Assembly (NCBI GenBank): GCA_904063045.1
Contig: CAJFCJ010000045.1
Location: forward strand, 1-64,000
Direction of reading: 5' to 3'
Source: Dimorphilus gyrociliatus
Lineage: Eukaryota; Annelida; Polychaeta; Dinophilidae
Length of the DNA stretch: 64,000 nt
Made by a program: the position numbers and the translations under genes. The notes beneath the pieces are model-generated. The model saw nothing but the letters and a program-made list of their open reading frames with translations, was not told the DNA's origin and did no database searches. Of this stretch, positions 24,710 through 36,691 are shown piece by piece (the first letter of the stretch is position 1; each line of letters begins with the position of its first letter).

Positions 24710-25865
24710 CCTAACGTAACCATTCAATATTATCTGTATACAGTATGTGGTTTTTATAGGTTTTTATCTTGGTTATACAAATGTCCAGGTCAGTCGAGGG
24801 AAAAACAATGTAGAATGATCTCACGAGATTGAACACTTTTTTGCATAATCCTGTATTTTTATACTAACTATTTGCATAGAACATTATTTATAAAAGCTGA
24901 GAGAATGACGTCAAATTCAAGGGAATTGAACAATGATTATTTACGTTTTGGAACTAGTAGGAGAATCGAAAGGCAATATAGAATATTTGTAAATATTGCT
25001 GCTCAATCATTGAAGGAGATGACATTTTCTCTAAGAAGAACAATTGGATATAGATCTGAGCTATTTTATAGCAATATCTACATTTATTCTCGCTCTTTAT
25101 GGCTATACTGTTGAAGTATTGGAAAAGTATAGATATCAATTAAGAATTCAGCTATTAACCTCATTCCTTTCGCTCTTATTACATAATTACTGTATCTTTT
25201 TGAAATCTGTTTTTTCCTGTCCAAACAACTTCTTAATGTTTTGAAAAGGCCGTTTTACTTTTATTTATGTTTGTCAAAACAGCAAAGATATACGGCTTAC
25301 AGTCTAAAATGCCTTCATCAATTGATCAGTCAAGAAATCCTTCAAATGTTTGTCATCTATTTTGGTGTTGTATATATTTATAAGAGGAGTATGAATAGCT
25401 ATGATTTATTGTATTTTTCATACGACAATATTGACATTTCTTTCAATATTCACTTGTTCCCTTTGCTAGGGATACTTTGGCTTTTATACGCGGATATGGA
25501 CCGTTATGTTCTTTACTTTTCAAATAGCAAAATTGTCGCTTATATTTTCCAAGTTGTAACATTTATAATATGCTATAATGACCGATATGAAAACGCTCTC
25601 TTTATCTTAATTACGCTTTGTCTACTTCATTTTCATATTCATCAGTTTATTGTGTTCTTATCAAGGCTTCTTTATCAATTCTTATTGACAAATATTAAGA
25701 TTGTTTATGATAAATTATTCCCTTCTCCTTTCAATCATGAATACTTGGAGGAAAGTCAAAGGAATTTGAAATATCTTGATGACATTATGAAAAACAACGG
25801 AATTAAACCGCATGCGCTAAGAATTCATAAATAAATAGAAAAGTGAAGAGAGAGAGAGAGAGAAC
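24710..25865 (+). pseudogene. Chimeric pseudogene of the membrane RING-H2 family
   Basis: This is a mosaic of the two intact downstream genes. Bases 24710-25045 match the 5' flank and N-terminus of the gene at 26001 (FVNIAAQSLKEMTFSLRRTIG). The sequence then jumps to that gene's first membrane segment (about 26745). From about 25240 to 25345 it matches its YFYLCLSKQQRYTAYSL region. At 25346 it switches to the gene at 27941, with about 124 bases (25346-25469) identical to 28817-28940. It ends by jumping from the KNNGIKP codons to sequence matching 29873-29945, 3' of that second gene, so the RING finger is gone. The frames are broken. It probably arose by unequal exchange between tandem copies. 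A (GA)n tract follows at 25850-25862. Confidence 0.8.
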
Positions 25866-26000
25866 TTTAATGTAGGGCTTTACGGCACTTCAAATCAAAA
25901 TTATACGCCTATTATAACCATCCAATGCTATCAAGTGGTTATTACAGGTATATATTTAGTTATAGAAACGTCCAGTTCAGTAGGAATAAAACAACGTAAA

Positions 26001-27662
26001 ATGATCCCACCACCAGTTTCATTGTTTTGTATAGCAATGTATGTTTATTCTAAATCTTTGGATAGCACATTATTTACGAAAATTGAGAGAACGACGTCAA
26101 ATTCAAGTGAATTGAAAGAGGAATATGTAAATTTTCAAATTAGTAAAAGAGTCCAAAAGGAAAATAGAATATTTGTAAATATTGCTGCTCAATCATTGAA
26201 GGAGATGACATTTTCTCTAAGAAGAACAATTGGCGAAAGTCAAACGTCAGTTTTGAACGATCGATGGACTGATTTTATTAACTCGAAGAGAGAATTTGAC
26301 GTAGAAATTGAAGAACATAATTGCTCAACTAGTACAGACATTTGCGACGTTCAATCTCAAATCAGCTATGTTCTATATCCAGATAAAAAGAATCACTTGA
26401 TTAATAAGCCAATAATAATAGATTCGTACACTGAGGAATCTGCGGAATCATTGGACGAATGGTTGAATATTTTAATGAGTAATCGTTTAAAGATCATTGT
26501 ATTTATTGATTCTGTTGAAGATTTCAATGTTTTTCGTTCAGTAAGTGAAGCTAAAACGTTATCAGTTACATCCGACTACTCTTCCAGTCTACAATTTGAA
26601 TATTTAAATAGTCTTCAGTATAGTATTTATGGGATTATTTATTCAGGAGCAACGATTGGCCGACAAATAAGAAGTGAATATCTACCGTACGAAACGGATG
26701 TTGATTACGTAGTAAGAGGATATCATCCAAATAAAACGGATATAGATCTTTGTTATTTCATATTAATATTTCTATTTATTAAACATTTGTATAGATGTAC
26801 TGTTGGGGTGTTGGTGAAATATGGATTTCGTCTAAAATTCTATTTATTATTTAATATTTTAAAAATGATATCTGTCTATTTATCAATCAAGTTTGTCCAT
26901 TCTTATTTCACCAACAATATCAATTTAGTATATTTCTCACATTTCGGATATTCAACTTGCACCAGAGATTACATCTTGGCTTGTATTAGCTTTTACGCGT
27001 GTGGTATGCTTTACTTTTTCCCTATAATACCATTTAAGATAGCAAAATTTATTTACTATTCCATTTTTATTGCTCTAATATTTTGTCGATTCACCATGGT
27101 TGTTTATCACTTGGCGTCATTTATTATTTTTGACTTGACTGCTGACCTTGTTTTTATATTCGGTTTGAGACTTTTCAAGCTAATTCTTACTGCTCTAAAA
27201 AAGCATCTCTACTTTTATTTATGTTTGTCAAAACAACAAAGATATACGGCTTATAGTCTACAATGCCTTAATCAATTGATAAGTGAAGAAATCCTTCAAA
27301 CGCTAACGGAGTACAATAAAATACAGCTACTTTCAGAATATGGACGAGAATACGTTTGTCAAGTTTATAAGGATAGATCGAGTGCCGGCATACACCATAT
27401 AGAATGCCAAAGTGACAAATATAGGCCAATTTTAAGGGGAATTCAAGGGGAATATGTCCAATTCTACACTCGGAAAGGTATTGTAAACAGAATGGGTACT
27501 TGCAAACTTTGTAACTATGAGCAGAATGATAGAGAACATTCAACTCAACTACTTTGCGATCATATTTATCATAATAATTGCTTAACAAAATTAGTAAAGA
27601 GTGGTATGATGAGATGTGTATTATGTAAAATTCCATTCGATAAGATCTATATGCCGAGTTAA
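26001..27662 (+). CDS. Membrane RING-H2 protein A (putative ER/surface E3 ligase)
   Basis: Single exon, 553 residues from ATG 26001; the upstream frame begins at a non-ATG codon and includes a possible acceptor. A hydrophobic start (VSLFCIAMYVY) looks like a signal peptide. About 230 residues of soluble, probably lumenal or extracellular sequence follow, including repeated motifs shared with protein B (IDSYTEESAESLDEWL, NRLKIIVFI, SDYSS). Then come about five membrane helices (residues 255-410). The cytosolic tail ends in a RING-H2: CKLC, CDHIYHNNC, then CVLC. Multi-pass RING-H2 proteins are typically ubiquitin ligases of the ER or endosomes (RNF139/RNF145/AMFR-like layout), but the ectodomain is not one I recognise. 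AATAAA lies 40 bp after the stop. Confidence 0.78.
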   Translation: MIPPPVSLFCIAMYVYSKSLDSTLFTKIERTTSNSSELKEEYVNFQISKRVQKENRIFVNIAAQSLKEMTFSLRRTIGESQTSVLNDRWTDFINSKREFDVEIEEHNCSTSTDICDVQSQISYVLYPDKKNHLINKPIIIDSYTEESAESLDEWLNILMSNRLKIIVFIDSVEDFNVFRSVSEAKTLSVTSDYSSSLQFEYLNSLQYSIYGIIYSGATIGRQIRSEYLPYETDVDYVVRGYHPNKTDIDLCYFILIFLFIKHLYRCTVGVLVKYGFRLKFYLLFNILKMISVYLSIKFVHSYFTNNINLVYFSHFGYSTCTRDYILACISFYACGMLYFFPIIPFKIAKFIYYSIFIALIFCRFTMVVYHLASFIIFDLTADLVFIFGLRLFKLILTALKKHLYFYLCLSKQQRYTAYSLQCLNQLISEEILQTLTEYNKIQLLSEYGREYVCQVYKDRSSAGIHHIECQSDKYRPILRGIQGEYVQFYTRKGIVNRMGTCKLCNYEQNDREHSTQLLCDHIYHNNCLTKLVKSGMMRCVLCKIPFDKIYMPS

Positions 27663-27940
27663 ATTCATTCAATTTAGTATTTGCATATTTTTTATATCTA
27701 TAATAAATATTTTTGTCACAATAATTCGGTGTTTTTCTTTAAATTATTCTTATTCAAAATTTTTACATTAGACGCTTTTAAATGTTTTACTTTCAACTAC
27801 TTTCGAAGTAAAACGTTCAAATACGATTTAGTAGTTATTTCTAATAATAGTTAAAATGACGACTATCAGTGGTTATTCTACTTATATTACTGTGGTTATT
27901 GTATGTATCGAAAGTATAAAACACTATTCAATTATTTAAC

Positions 27941-29638
27941 ATGAACTTTCTTATGGTGATCTTCTCTCTTTTTAATATCTTTGTCTACAATTATCTCCAT
28001 ATAGTAACTTATCAATCCACTAACGGATCATACAACCAATCGAACCCTTCTCAACAGATTTTTAATTTTCATCATCGTAAAAGAATTGAAATAGAAAATA
28101 ACGTCTATATTCGCCTACCAATTCAATTCTTTAGTGAAAATAGTTTTTCATTAATAAGAATTGTAGGTAATAATCAACGCGACAACAGTTCGCATCTCAA
28201 TAGACAATGGAACGATTTCATTAGCTTGAATAGTCAATATCCTATCGATATTGAAGAATACAACTATGGAACTAATCTGGAAATTGATAATCTAACCGGC
28301 GCCGATGGATCGTCATCCATCGTCTATGTTGTGTACTGGAATAAGGAAAGAAAGTATAAACCATTGCTTATCGGTTCGTATTCAACTGATTCTTCGCAAT
28401 CGATTGATGAATGGTTAGATGATTTAACGAATAATCGTCTGAAAATCATGCTATTTATTCAATCAATTAATGATTTTAAACATTTCTCTTCTTCAATCGT
28501 TCAAACTAGAACACTGATTGTTAAGTCAGATTATTCTTCATATCTTCCAATTCAACAATTGAATTCATTTCGCTGCGGTATTTTCGGAATTATCAACTCG
28601 AATTCATCAGTTGGCCGTGAATTGATAAGAGATTATCTACCGGTGGAAAGAAAAGATGTTGAATATATTATTGACAAGAGAACTACTCGTAAATTAGATG
28701 AAGATTATATAACTATCATTTTTTCCTTCATCATTTTGGTGGCTATTCATCTACATCTTTCATTTAAGATGCCTAACATTCTTCATCCGTGGTTCTACAT
28801 GTCGTTACATTCGGTGTTTGTCATCTATTTTGGTGTTGTATATATTTATAAGAGGAGTATGAATAGCTATGATTTATTGTATTTTTCATACGACAATATT
28901 GACATTTCTTTCAATATTCACTTGTTCCCTTTGCTGGGTTTGTTTTGGCTTTTATACGCAGATATGGATCATTATGTTGAAAAGATTTTAAGTAATAGCA
29001 TGATAAAGAGACTTGACTATTTATTCACAACTTTAATATTTGTTCTATATTTTACTATATCGCGTCAAAACATTGTCTTTATCCTGATTGTGCTATCTCT
29101 ACTCCATTTTCACATTCATCAATTGTTTGCAAGTTTGTCCTATTTTCTTCATATCGTATGGACATTAATCCGTCAATTACGTTCTCTTTTGCCTTATTCT
29201 TTTCGAAGCTACGTTGAAAGTGAAAAAAATTTGAATAACCTTTATGAAATTATGAAAAACAACGGAATTAAACCGTTACCTGAAGACAAAATGAAACAGC
29301 TGGTTAACGATAATGAAAACATTTTTAATCAATCAGTTGACGAGCTACAATTATCTACGGCACAAATAATGACGTTAATTGAAGCGGCAGAAAGGTATAG
29401 GCCTGTTGAGTTAGTGTTTGAAGAAAATATAAAACTTTACGCCCAAAAGGAAATAACTAGAGTGAATTTTGAGAAGAATGATATCTGTTCAATTTGTCAT
29501 GAGAGGCATACACTTCTGCAATCTATTCAGTTATGTTGTGATCATATTTTTCATATTACCTGTATTGTAAATGTAAAGAAGTATGGAAGAAATGTGTGTC
29601 CTTTGTGCCAGACGAGATTTGATATAATAACTGTATAG
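27941..29638 (+). CDS. Membrane RING-H2 protein B
   Basis: Single exon, 565 residues, paralogue of protein A 280 bp upstream. The N-terminus (MNFLMVIFSLFNIFVYNYL) is a signal peptide or anchor. The ectodomain (about 25-255) has NxS/T sites and the family motifs YSTDSSQSIDEWLDDLTNNRLKIMLFI (cited in part) and SDYSSYLP. About four to five membrane helices follow, then a cytosolic helical stretch and a RING-H2 (CSIC, CDHIFHITC, CPLC) at the extreme C-terminus. Part of its membrane region (28817-28940) is identical to the upstream pseudogene, a sign of recent exchange. A TATAAA-like element at about 27921 lies close to the start. Ligase activity is inferred from the RING; substrates are unknown. 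Confidence 0.78.
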   Translation: MNFLMVIFSLFNIFVYNYLHIVTYQSTNGSYNQSNPSQQIFNFHHRKRIEIENNVYIRLPIQFFSENSFSLIRIVGNNQRDNSSHLNRQWNDFISLNSQYPIDIEEYNYGTNLEIDNLTGADGSSSIVYVVYWNKERKYKPLLIGSYSTDSSQSIDEWLDDLTNNRLKIMLFIQSINDFKHFSSSIVQTRTLIVKSDYSSYLPIQQLNSFRCGIFGIINSNSSVGRELIRDYLPVERKDVEYIIDKRTTRKLDEDYITIIFSFIILVAIHLHLSFKMPNILHPWFYMSLHSVFVIYFGVVYIYKRSMNSYDLLYFSYDNIDISFNIHLFPLLGLFWLLYADMDHYVEKILSNSMIKRLDYLFTTLIFVLYFTISRQNIVFILIVLSLLHFHIHQLFASLSYFLHIVWTLIRQLRSLLPYSFRSYVESEKNLNNLYEIMKNNGIKPLPEDKMKQLVNDNENIFNQSVDELQLSTAQIMTLIEAAERYRPVELVFEENIKLYAQKEITRVNFEKNDICSICHERHTLLQSIQLCCDHIFHITCIVNVKKYGRNVCPLCQTRFDIITV

Positions 29639-29869
29639 CTTAATGGAATGTCTACAACCCGTTGTTGTTATTACCTTTTGTGTGCTAATTAAATATGCTT
29701 ATTGAGTTTTTTGAATGTGTAGATTCATTTTGTAAATGAAGAATGTATACAATAGTCTTGTAAGGTAGGAACAACGTCATAATCCTCTCAACTTATCATT
29801 CTTGAAATTGTGTAAATCAGCTTTGTTCTTAATGTCAATACGCAAGAGAGCGGAAGTATAAACACGCGC

Positions 29870-29920
29870 ATGCGCTAAGAATTGATTAATAAATAGAAAA
29901 GTGAGGATAGAGAGAGAGAC

Positions 29921-29951
<31 letters not shown>

Positions 29952-29955
29952 AGGA
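29870..29955. repeat. GA-rich microsatellite and copied 3' flank
   Basis: A (GA)n-type tract at 29911-29950 follows a 50-base stretch (GCATGCGCTAAGAATT... AATAAATAGAAAAGTGA) that also occurs at 25812-25850 at the end of the chimeric pseudogene. It marks a breakpoint used in making the chimera. Confidence 0.7.
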
Positions 29956-30048
29956 CTCTAAATCATGGACACACCAAATTAAATTGAGATTAGAATAGAT
30001 TTTGAAAATGTTAATGATTTGTTTCGAATGGTGTTTTTTTTATTAAAT

Positions 30049-31314
30049 ATGTCTGTTTATTGTTTACAACAAATATGTCTGAAGATAATTAATAGAAATA
30101 TTCCATTACTGCTTGAATTGAAAGAGAGAAATAGTATCAAATTACCTTTTGGTATCTATAAAACCCTATTCAATTATATATCAAACTGCAAGAAATCTTT
30201 GAATGAAGATGACGTGAAATTCTTTATCGGATATTTTCAATGTTCACCCAGTTTGGAATTATTTCAATATCAATTTCAAAATATTAATAATTTAAGTTTC
30301 CTACAAGGAAATCGTCTAACAAATTTATCTCTAAATGGATTCAATAATTTTGAAAAACTTGAACTGAATTCTTCAATAAATCAAATTCAAATTCAACAAT
30401 GTTCACTTGATTTTCATAATTCAATTATTCTAAGTAACCAATTGAAATGTTGCTTTTCCATTGAGATATTCGATTTTGAAATAAACGTTTGCCAACAAGA
30501 GATTCCTTTGGAGAAAACTGGTTTGGAAGTGATTTTTCAAGCGTTGAAATTCTCTTGCAATACACTCGTCCATTTTAGATTAAAGTGTAACGTTATCACT
30601 GAAAATGAAATGAAAATTTTGGGTAAAATATTAAAATCTTGCCGGAAACTCGAAAGTTTTACATTGGAGATTGATTATACACCGTTCAGAAATTTAAAAA
30701 CTCATCTACACTATCTAATGAGAGGTATTGAAATATCTTGGTTTAGAAGAAAGTATAGCCTGTACGAAAAATGCCTACTCTACTACCGGAAAAGGAAGAT
30801 AATTAACGCAATGAACGGCGAAATGAAGATTAACGGTATAAAGTCAATATGTAACGGATTAAAGTCGTCGAATGAAACGTTACATTCATTGGAGATACCG
30901 TATTTAAAGATTGATAAGAATTTGAATAGTCTGTTGAAAAGTTGTAAAAGATTAAAGAATCTTACACTAAACACGTTTAGAATCGATAAAAGTAAATTAA
31001 AAGTTCTATTGGAAAGTTTAAAATCGTCTTGTAGAACTTTGGAAGTTTTATACTTGAATTTTTCAATTCTATTCAATCAATTACATTTGATTAAAGACTT
31101 TTTAACTTGTTGTCTATCGTTAAAAATATTATATCTATCATTCCACGGTGCAAAGAAACTGGATAAACTTCAAACTAAAAATGATATTCTCTTCTCATGT
31201 TCGAATCTATTGCGTAACGACTGCAAAATTATTTTAAGGAGAATAAAATTCTTCTCGCCTCCCCAATCCTATCAAACTCTATTGTTTAGGCAATCCAGTT
31301 TTGACGATGTTTAA
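30049..31314 (+). CDS. LRR protein of ZYG11/ZER1-like layout, copy 1
   Basis: About 421 residues from ATG 30049, chosen because MSVxxLQ also opens the decayed paralogue at 36948; ATG 30028 is in frame too. The start reads LQQICLKII, then LPFGIYKTLFNYI, then a DDVKFF segment, then irregular LRRs (SICNGLKSSNETLHSLEIP, LLKSCKRLKNLTL). A leading leucine/cysteine helix, an LP...L helix and LRRs are the plan of ZYG11 and ZER1, the substrate receptors of cullin-2 ubiquitin ligases that bind elongin B/C through a VHL box. Armadillo repeats, present in those proteins' C-terminus, are not seen, so this is shorter than the family. The assignment is by pattern only; a plain LRR protein is the alternative. 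Confidence 0.6.
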   Translation: MSVYCLQQICLKIINRNIPLLLELKERNSIKLPFGIYKTLFNYISNCKKSLNEDDVKFFIGYFQCSPSLELFQYQFQNINNLSFLQGNRLTNLSLNGFNNFEKLELNSSINQIQIQQCSLDFHNSIILSNQLKCCFSIEIFDFEINVCQQEIPLEKTGLEVIFQALKFSCNTLVHFRLKCNVITENEMKILGKILKSCRKLESFTLEIDYTPFRNLKTHLHYLMRGIEISWFRRKYSLYEKCLLYYRKRKIINAMNGEMKINGIKSICNGLKSSNETLHSLEIPYLKIDKNLNSLLKSCKRLKNLTLNTFRIDKSKLKVLLESLKSSCRTLEVLYLNFSILFNQLHLIKDFLTCCLSLKILYLSFHGAKKLDKLQTKNDILFSCSNLLRNDCKIILRRIKFFSPPQSYQTLLFRQSSFDDV

Positions 31315-31551
31315 AACTTTCTTTAATAAAATCAATCATTCAACATTTTTGTGAGCGCTTTTCTTTATATTACTGTAATATCAACCACTGATTACGAAAG
31401 TGAAAGTAGAAATGGGAGTTAATCAATTTCTATGTATTATGCGTTGTCAGGTGTAATTCAATAATCTGCGGCTATTTAACAAGGCGACAGCTTAATAACG
31501 CTAGCATTATTTGCTGAATAGTTTTATTTAGCTAGGACTAGAGAAACGTAG

Positions 31552-34500
31552 ATGGAGCAATTCTTCGGAAGCATTATTAACGCGAACAATGGCAATAACG
31601 CGAAAACCAACTTTCAAGTGTTGAAAACTGAACAAGTGCTCACAAATCAAATTAAACATCTATTAGAAGGTATCGAACTTGACGTAATTATCGTCTGCTA
31701 TTCATCCATTCAAAAGAATTGAACAATGAGAATGGAGAACGCACGGGACTTACTTATAAGTATAAATTTATATCTATATGCGATACATATAAACTAAAAC
31801 CGGAAATGCGAGTATTCAATAAGGAAATTGAACAAAACACTATCGGAAACTTTGTTCACGTTGATCAGTTATATTTCCTTGAGGATTACAATGACGATAC
31901 GCTATGGAGAAATGCTGAAAAGTTGAGCAACGATGGAAATGTTCCATATTTATATTTTGCGTTTGGTAGCGATTACAACGTTGCTGTAAAAACGTCTGCA
32001 ATTCTGGAAAGAAACTATCATGTTCTATGGTTTAAAAATGATAGAGAATCATCAAGTATAATTGATGAATTGTGTGAGAATAAAGATTATTTAGTAACAA
32101 TTGGCGACGATATAGGAAACACTCTTACGAAATATATCATACGTGTAATTCCATGGAGTAGAATCACTTTTAAAAACAGATCTAATAATTTTGTTGTAGA
32201 TTGTCGACGGTTCGACTGCAATAGCGATAATATATTAAAAGATAACTTTTGTCCTGAATTGATTATATTATTAAATAATGAGTTTAAAAATGAAATAACC
32301 GACGATGCAAAGAGCGAATTGATAGATAATTTAAGAAAACATACAGTTCTACTTTTGACAGATATTCTAACAGAAGAACTGAAGGATTATGGTATTGAAT
32401 TAGTAAGAACTATCTATAATAAATACACTTCAAATCATTCAGCTATCGTAGGTGGACATGTTCAGATGAGGAAGATTATCTTTACATTAGATGCCGAAGA
32501 ATTTTATCATTCTACCGACATCCGATGGATGAATAGATCGGAAAATTCAGACGACAACCACATCTATTTATATTTCGATAAGATTTTAATCAACGATATA
32601 ATTGGACGATTGGTCAATCTATTCGTTGAAAATAAGCGTTTACCGCCAGTTGTAACTTTTCGAGATAACTGTAATATTCCTATAAAAGTTATTGAAACTA
32701 TAGAAAGGGAAAGCTACTTCTTAGACTTTAAAGTCGATTCAAAATTTAAAACTTACATCTACCGCCTTTTTTTCTTGGAAAACAGTTTCAATTTTCAAGA
32801 TAACGAAGATAACGAAACGAAAAAAGTATACTATGAAATTGCGCACAAAAAGAGCATCTTAAGATACGCTTTTAGGCAATTGATCAATAAGAATCAATTA
32901 CCTTTTACCGATAGTTTTGTCCTGTCTTTTCTTTGCAATACGGACACAACTTTAGACTTTATGGCCGAGACGGCGCAGACTATTAAAGAGAATATAAAAG
33001 AGACGCTAACCCTTTTTAATCCATGCATTCTTACAAATGGTTTAAATCACGGTCTATCTGAATATATTGGAAATCTGATTGATCAGATGTGTTGTATAGG
33101 TATAGTATATAAATCGGAAAATTCACAAACCGGATATATAACTACGAATGAAATAGAAGACGTTAAACCGCACTTGAATCCTAAACATAATTGTTTTCTC
33201 TTTGTAAAAGCTTCAATACATGAAGAATTAGAAGAAAATGGTATAGACACATTCATAACTAAAGGAAATTCTAGAGAATGCGTTTCGCTAATACTAGGCG
33301 GAGATTTCAATACACTAAAAGAAATTGTCAAGAGAATACAGAGTAAGACAAGAGTTGTTGTTATCGCTAATTCGGGTCATTTAGCCGAATATATATCTAT
33401 AAGACAAGAAAATCGAAGAGAAGATAACAACAACTTTTATAAAGGTTTGAGTAAATCTGAAAAGACGGATTGCGATAAATATATTGAATTTATATTGAAA
33501 TCTGAATGGTTAAAAGTTGTTCGATTAGAGAAGAAAGACGATTTGAAAAATGCACTACAATCGTTCGTTTATAACGGTAAAATTAAATTCGACGATGGAT
33601 GCGAAGGTTCCTATCATAAACTTAAGGGAAACTCTGATATACTTAGAGTTTGTAAGCAATTGTTTGCCGAACAATCTCTTAGGAATACGAATTTACTTAT
33701 AACGTTCAACAACAGTTGGGAGAATGACGATCTAAGTAGGGAATTTCTGTATAACTTTGAAGAGGCTTTCTATATTGTACTCAAAGATTATTCACCTTTA
33801 ATCTTGACCGACGGACTACCCAGCGGAATAACTAATATCGTTGTTAAAACGTTAAAGTTAATTGGTGAAAAAAGAATTGAATGCTACGGCATTTTACCAT
33901 TATCTATTGGAAACGATTGGAATGAACCGGAAGTTCAATTGAATTTTAAAAATAGGCGTTTATGCAATTATCATAGACGCTTTTTCGCCTCAACAGACGA
34001 TAAAGTTCGGAATATTGAAACTAAATTGCAACTTTGCGAACAGATAAGAAGAGAGTATAGACAGATAAAACCGACCGTGTTGTTATCTATACTTTTTGTA
34101 ATTGGCGGTAAACTATTCGACGCCATAACAGACGTTTTTACAGCGTCTTTGCGTCGAGAAGAACACAAGATATTTATATTTAAAAATTCTGGAAAATCTT
34201 CAACATTCCTCGTAAAATTCTACGAAAGAACGAAAAACCTACAAGAAATCTATAGTCGACGCGAAGAATGGATAAAAGAGTTGAAAGGTGCCGGCATTGA
34301 AGACTCCCAATTGGATACATCCTGGAATAACCTGGTTGACATTCACAAGAAACTAGAAGATATTTATACAATCAACTTGATTTCTACAACCGAAAACGAA
34401 CTAACATTAGCAATCAACGGTATTAATCCGTCAATTAATGAAGATAGGGAAGATTCATTGGAAGAAGCGTTAATCAACGATAACGTTAATCATTTAAAAA

Positions 34501-36691
34501 AACTACATAACAACGATCAGACGATTATTGAGACAATCTACGTGGACGATCTACTACATTCGTTGTACTACGAAAGGGAGAAATCCGAATTTCTATCCGA
34601 AATATTAAGGCATTTCTTACAGTTTCTTTCAACTCCAAACAAAGATATTATTACGGATTCTATCAAAGAAGAAATTACAAATATATCTAGATTATTTCAA
34701 GACGATAGCGAAATATTATCGCTAATTGACAATTATCATTCGGCCAAGAAAGAATTCTCGCAATTACTATCGACCATAGAAGATGAACGATCCCAAAAAA
34801 AGAAGAGAAAGGAGAAGGGAAGCGCTTACGAATTGAAAAGATTTCAACCTAAAGGACTATTGAGTAAGCGTTGTATTGATAAGCTAAAAAGACTTTTAAA
34901 GGTATTACTATCGCCTAAATGCAAAGAACATTACAGATCGGGAATTCATATAGTTGTACATAATGTTAAAACTATACTAGAAATAAACCAAAACCTTTAT
35001 AAGTGCAGTTTCTTCAAAGCTTTTAAACTAGTCGCCAAACAGTATAATTCAGATTTTGATTTGTACGAAAATAGCTTTCTGGATTGGAAATGCTCGAAGA
35101 AAAGATGGATTTTTCTATGGGCAATCGTTAGCGATAAAGCCAAAGTTGCAGATTATTTTTGGGTTAAGGGAGAAAGTTCGATAAGATACGCACTCTTTGC
35201 AGTTGGAATTTTAAAATGTTCTTTAAATACTGAAAATGATATTGTACTCTCAACGGAAATGTCTAAAAGACAAGATCTATGGGAGAGGAGAGCTTGCGGA
35301 AATCTGGAACATTGTTACGCGTTAAACAGTTCAAAAGGATTTGAAGTTAGCGCTACAAAATCGAAAGAATGGGAAAATAAAAATATGCTCCAACTGGCTA
35401 GATCCGTTGAATCGTTAACATTTTTTGAAAATCCTCTCTGCCAAAGATACTTGAATAATAAATGGAAAGGGAGAAGAATATTCCTATCGGCAAGATTAAA
35501 GTTTACTATCTATTCGGTAAGTAATTTAATCAGCCTACATCCATTGTATTTCCAGTTTACAGTTGACCACTTTTAAACAGTCTTTCTACATTTTCTTTGT
35601 CATGTTATTCTCCTACTTTTACCTTATCGACCTGAAACCTTTGGAGAATGGCTCTCTGCCATTAAGCGAAAAAATCACCTACGCTTGGTTTCTCTATATT
35701 CTAATCGAAGAAATCATTCAAGTTTAGTTATTAAAGTCAAGACGATATTGCGCAATAATCAATGTTTTTTTTTTGTTTTTTTGCTTTTTTCCAGTTTATA
35801 CAAACGGATTCGCCGGGGTTTGTTCATAAATCTCTAGACTATTTCAAAGGCTTTTGGAATATATACGATTGTATAATGTATTGTCTATTTATAATATCGT
35901 TTATATTAAGATTTTGTATTGGCGAGGACCTATTTGAATTAACCAGAAGTTTCTTTTGCGTAACGGTGGCGTTGTTCTATATCAGATGTCTGCAATTTTT
36001 ACTTGCATTCGAAAGATTTGGGCCAAAGATTATCATGATTTTTAAAATGATTATGGACTCTTTTAATATTCTACCTATATTTCTTGTTGCTTTATTATCG
36101 TTCGGAGTACCGATTCTAGGACTTTTATATCCTAATTCTCCGTTTAACTTTTGGATTATTAAAGATATTATGTTTATTCCATATTGGCAAATCTACGGAG
36201 AATTATTCTTAGAAGAGATTGAAGGAAGTAGCGAACAAGTGTGCAATTCACCGGTTAACAGCAGTGGCCGTTGTCCAAGGAAAACAATACTAGCAATCGT
36301 TATTACTGGAGTATACGTGTTTATAACAAACATGATTCTTGTTAATTTACTTATCGCCATGTTTTCTAGCACTTATGATACAATTCAACAGAAAGCCGGA
36401 ATGTATTATCGATATAGAAATTACGATCTTATCAATGAATTCTATAAGAGAGAGTTTCTCTTCACAATTCCAATCAATTTATTATTACCCTATTGGATTC
36501 CTTGCCATTCCAACAACAACAACAATATAAAGGAGATCAATGATAACGACAACGACGATTATGATAAAGCTTTTAGCGGTGGTAAACGTGTCAATCATGA
36601 AGAATTCCGCGGTTTATTGAGATATTTGAATAGGAATGAACAGGATATAATTAAGAATGTCATTGACTCCGAAGATCAAAGGAGAGCGTGA
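31552..36691 (+). CDS. TRPM-like cation channel (plus-strand paralogue)
   Basis: Exons: about 31552-35520, 35581-35721 (141 bp, SFYIFFVMLFSYFYLIDL) and 35795-36691; the downstream junctions are phase 0. About 1600 residues. The N-terminal 1280 residues form the TRPM homology region, with repeated SLOG-like elements (LLITFNNSWEND, PLILTDGLPSG). The channel domain holds six helices, the pore PYWQIYGELFLEEIEG, paired cysteines in the outer loop (VCNSP, GRCP) and a final helix LVNLLIAMFSSTYDTI followed by a TRP-helix-like YYRYRNYDL. There is no C-terminal NUDIX or kinase domain; the tail ends about 100 residues after the pore. The frame shifts near 31684-31719: MEQFFGSI...DVIIVCYSSIQKN is in one frame and the long exon in another. 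A 33-bp GT-AG intron (31684-31716) or a 1-base error could explain it. Confidence 0.8.
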
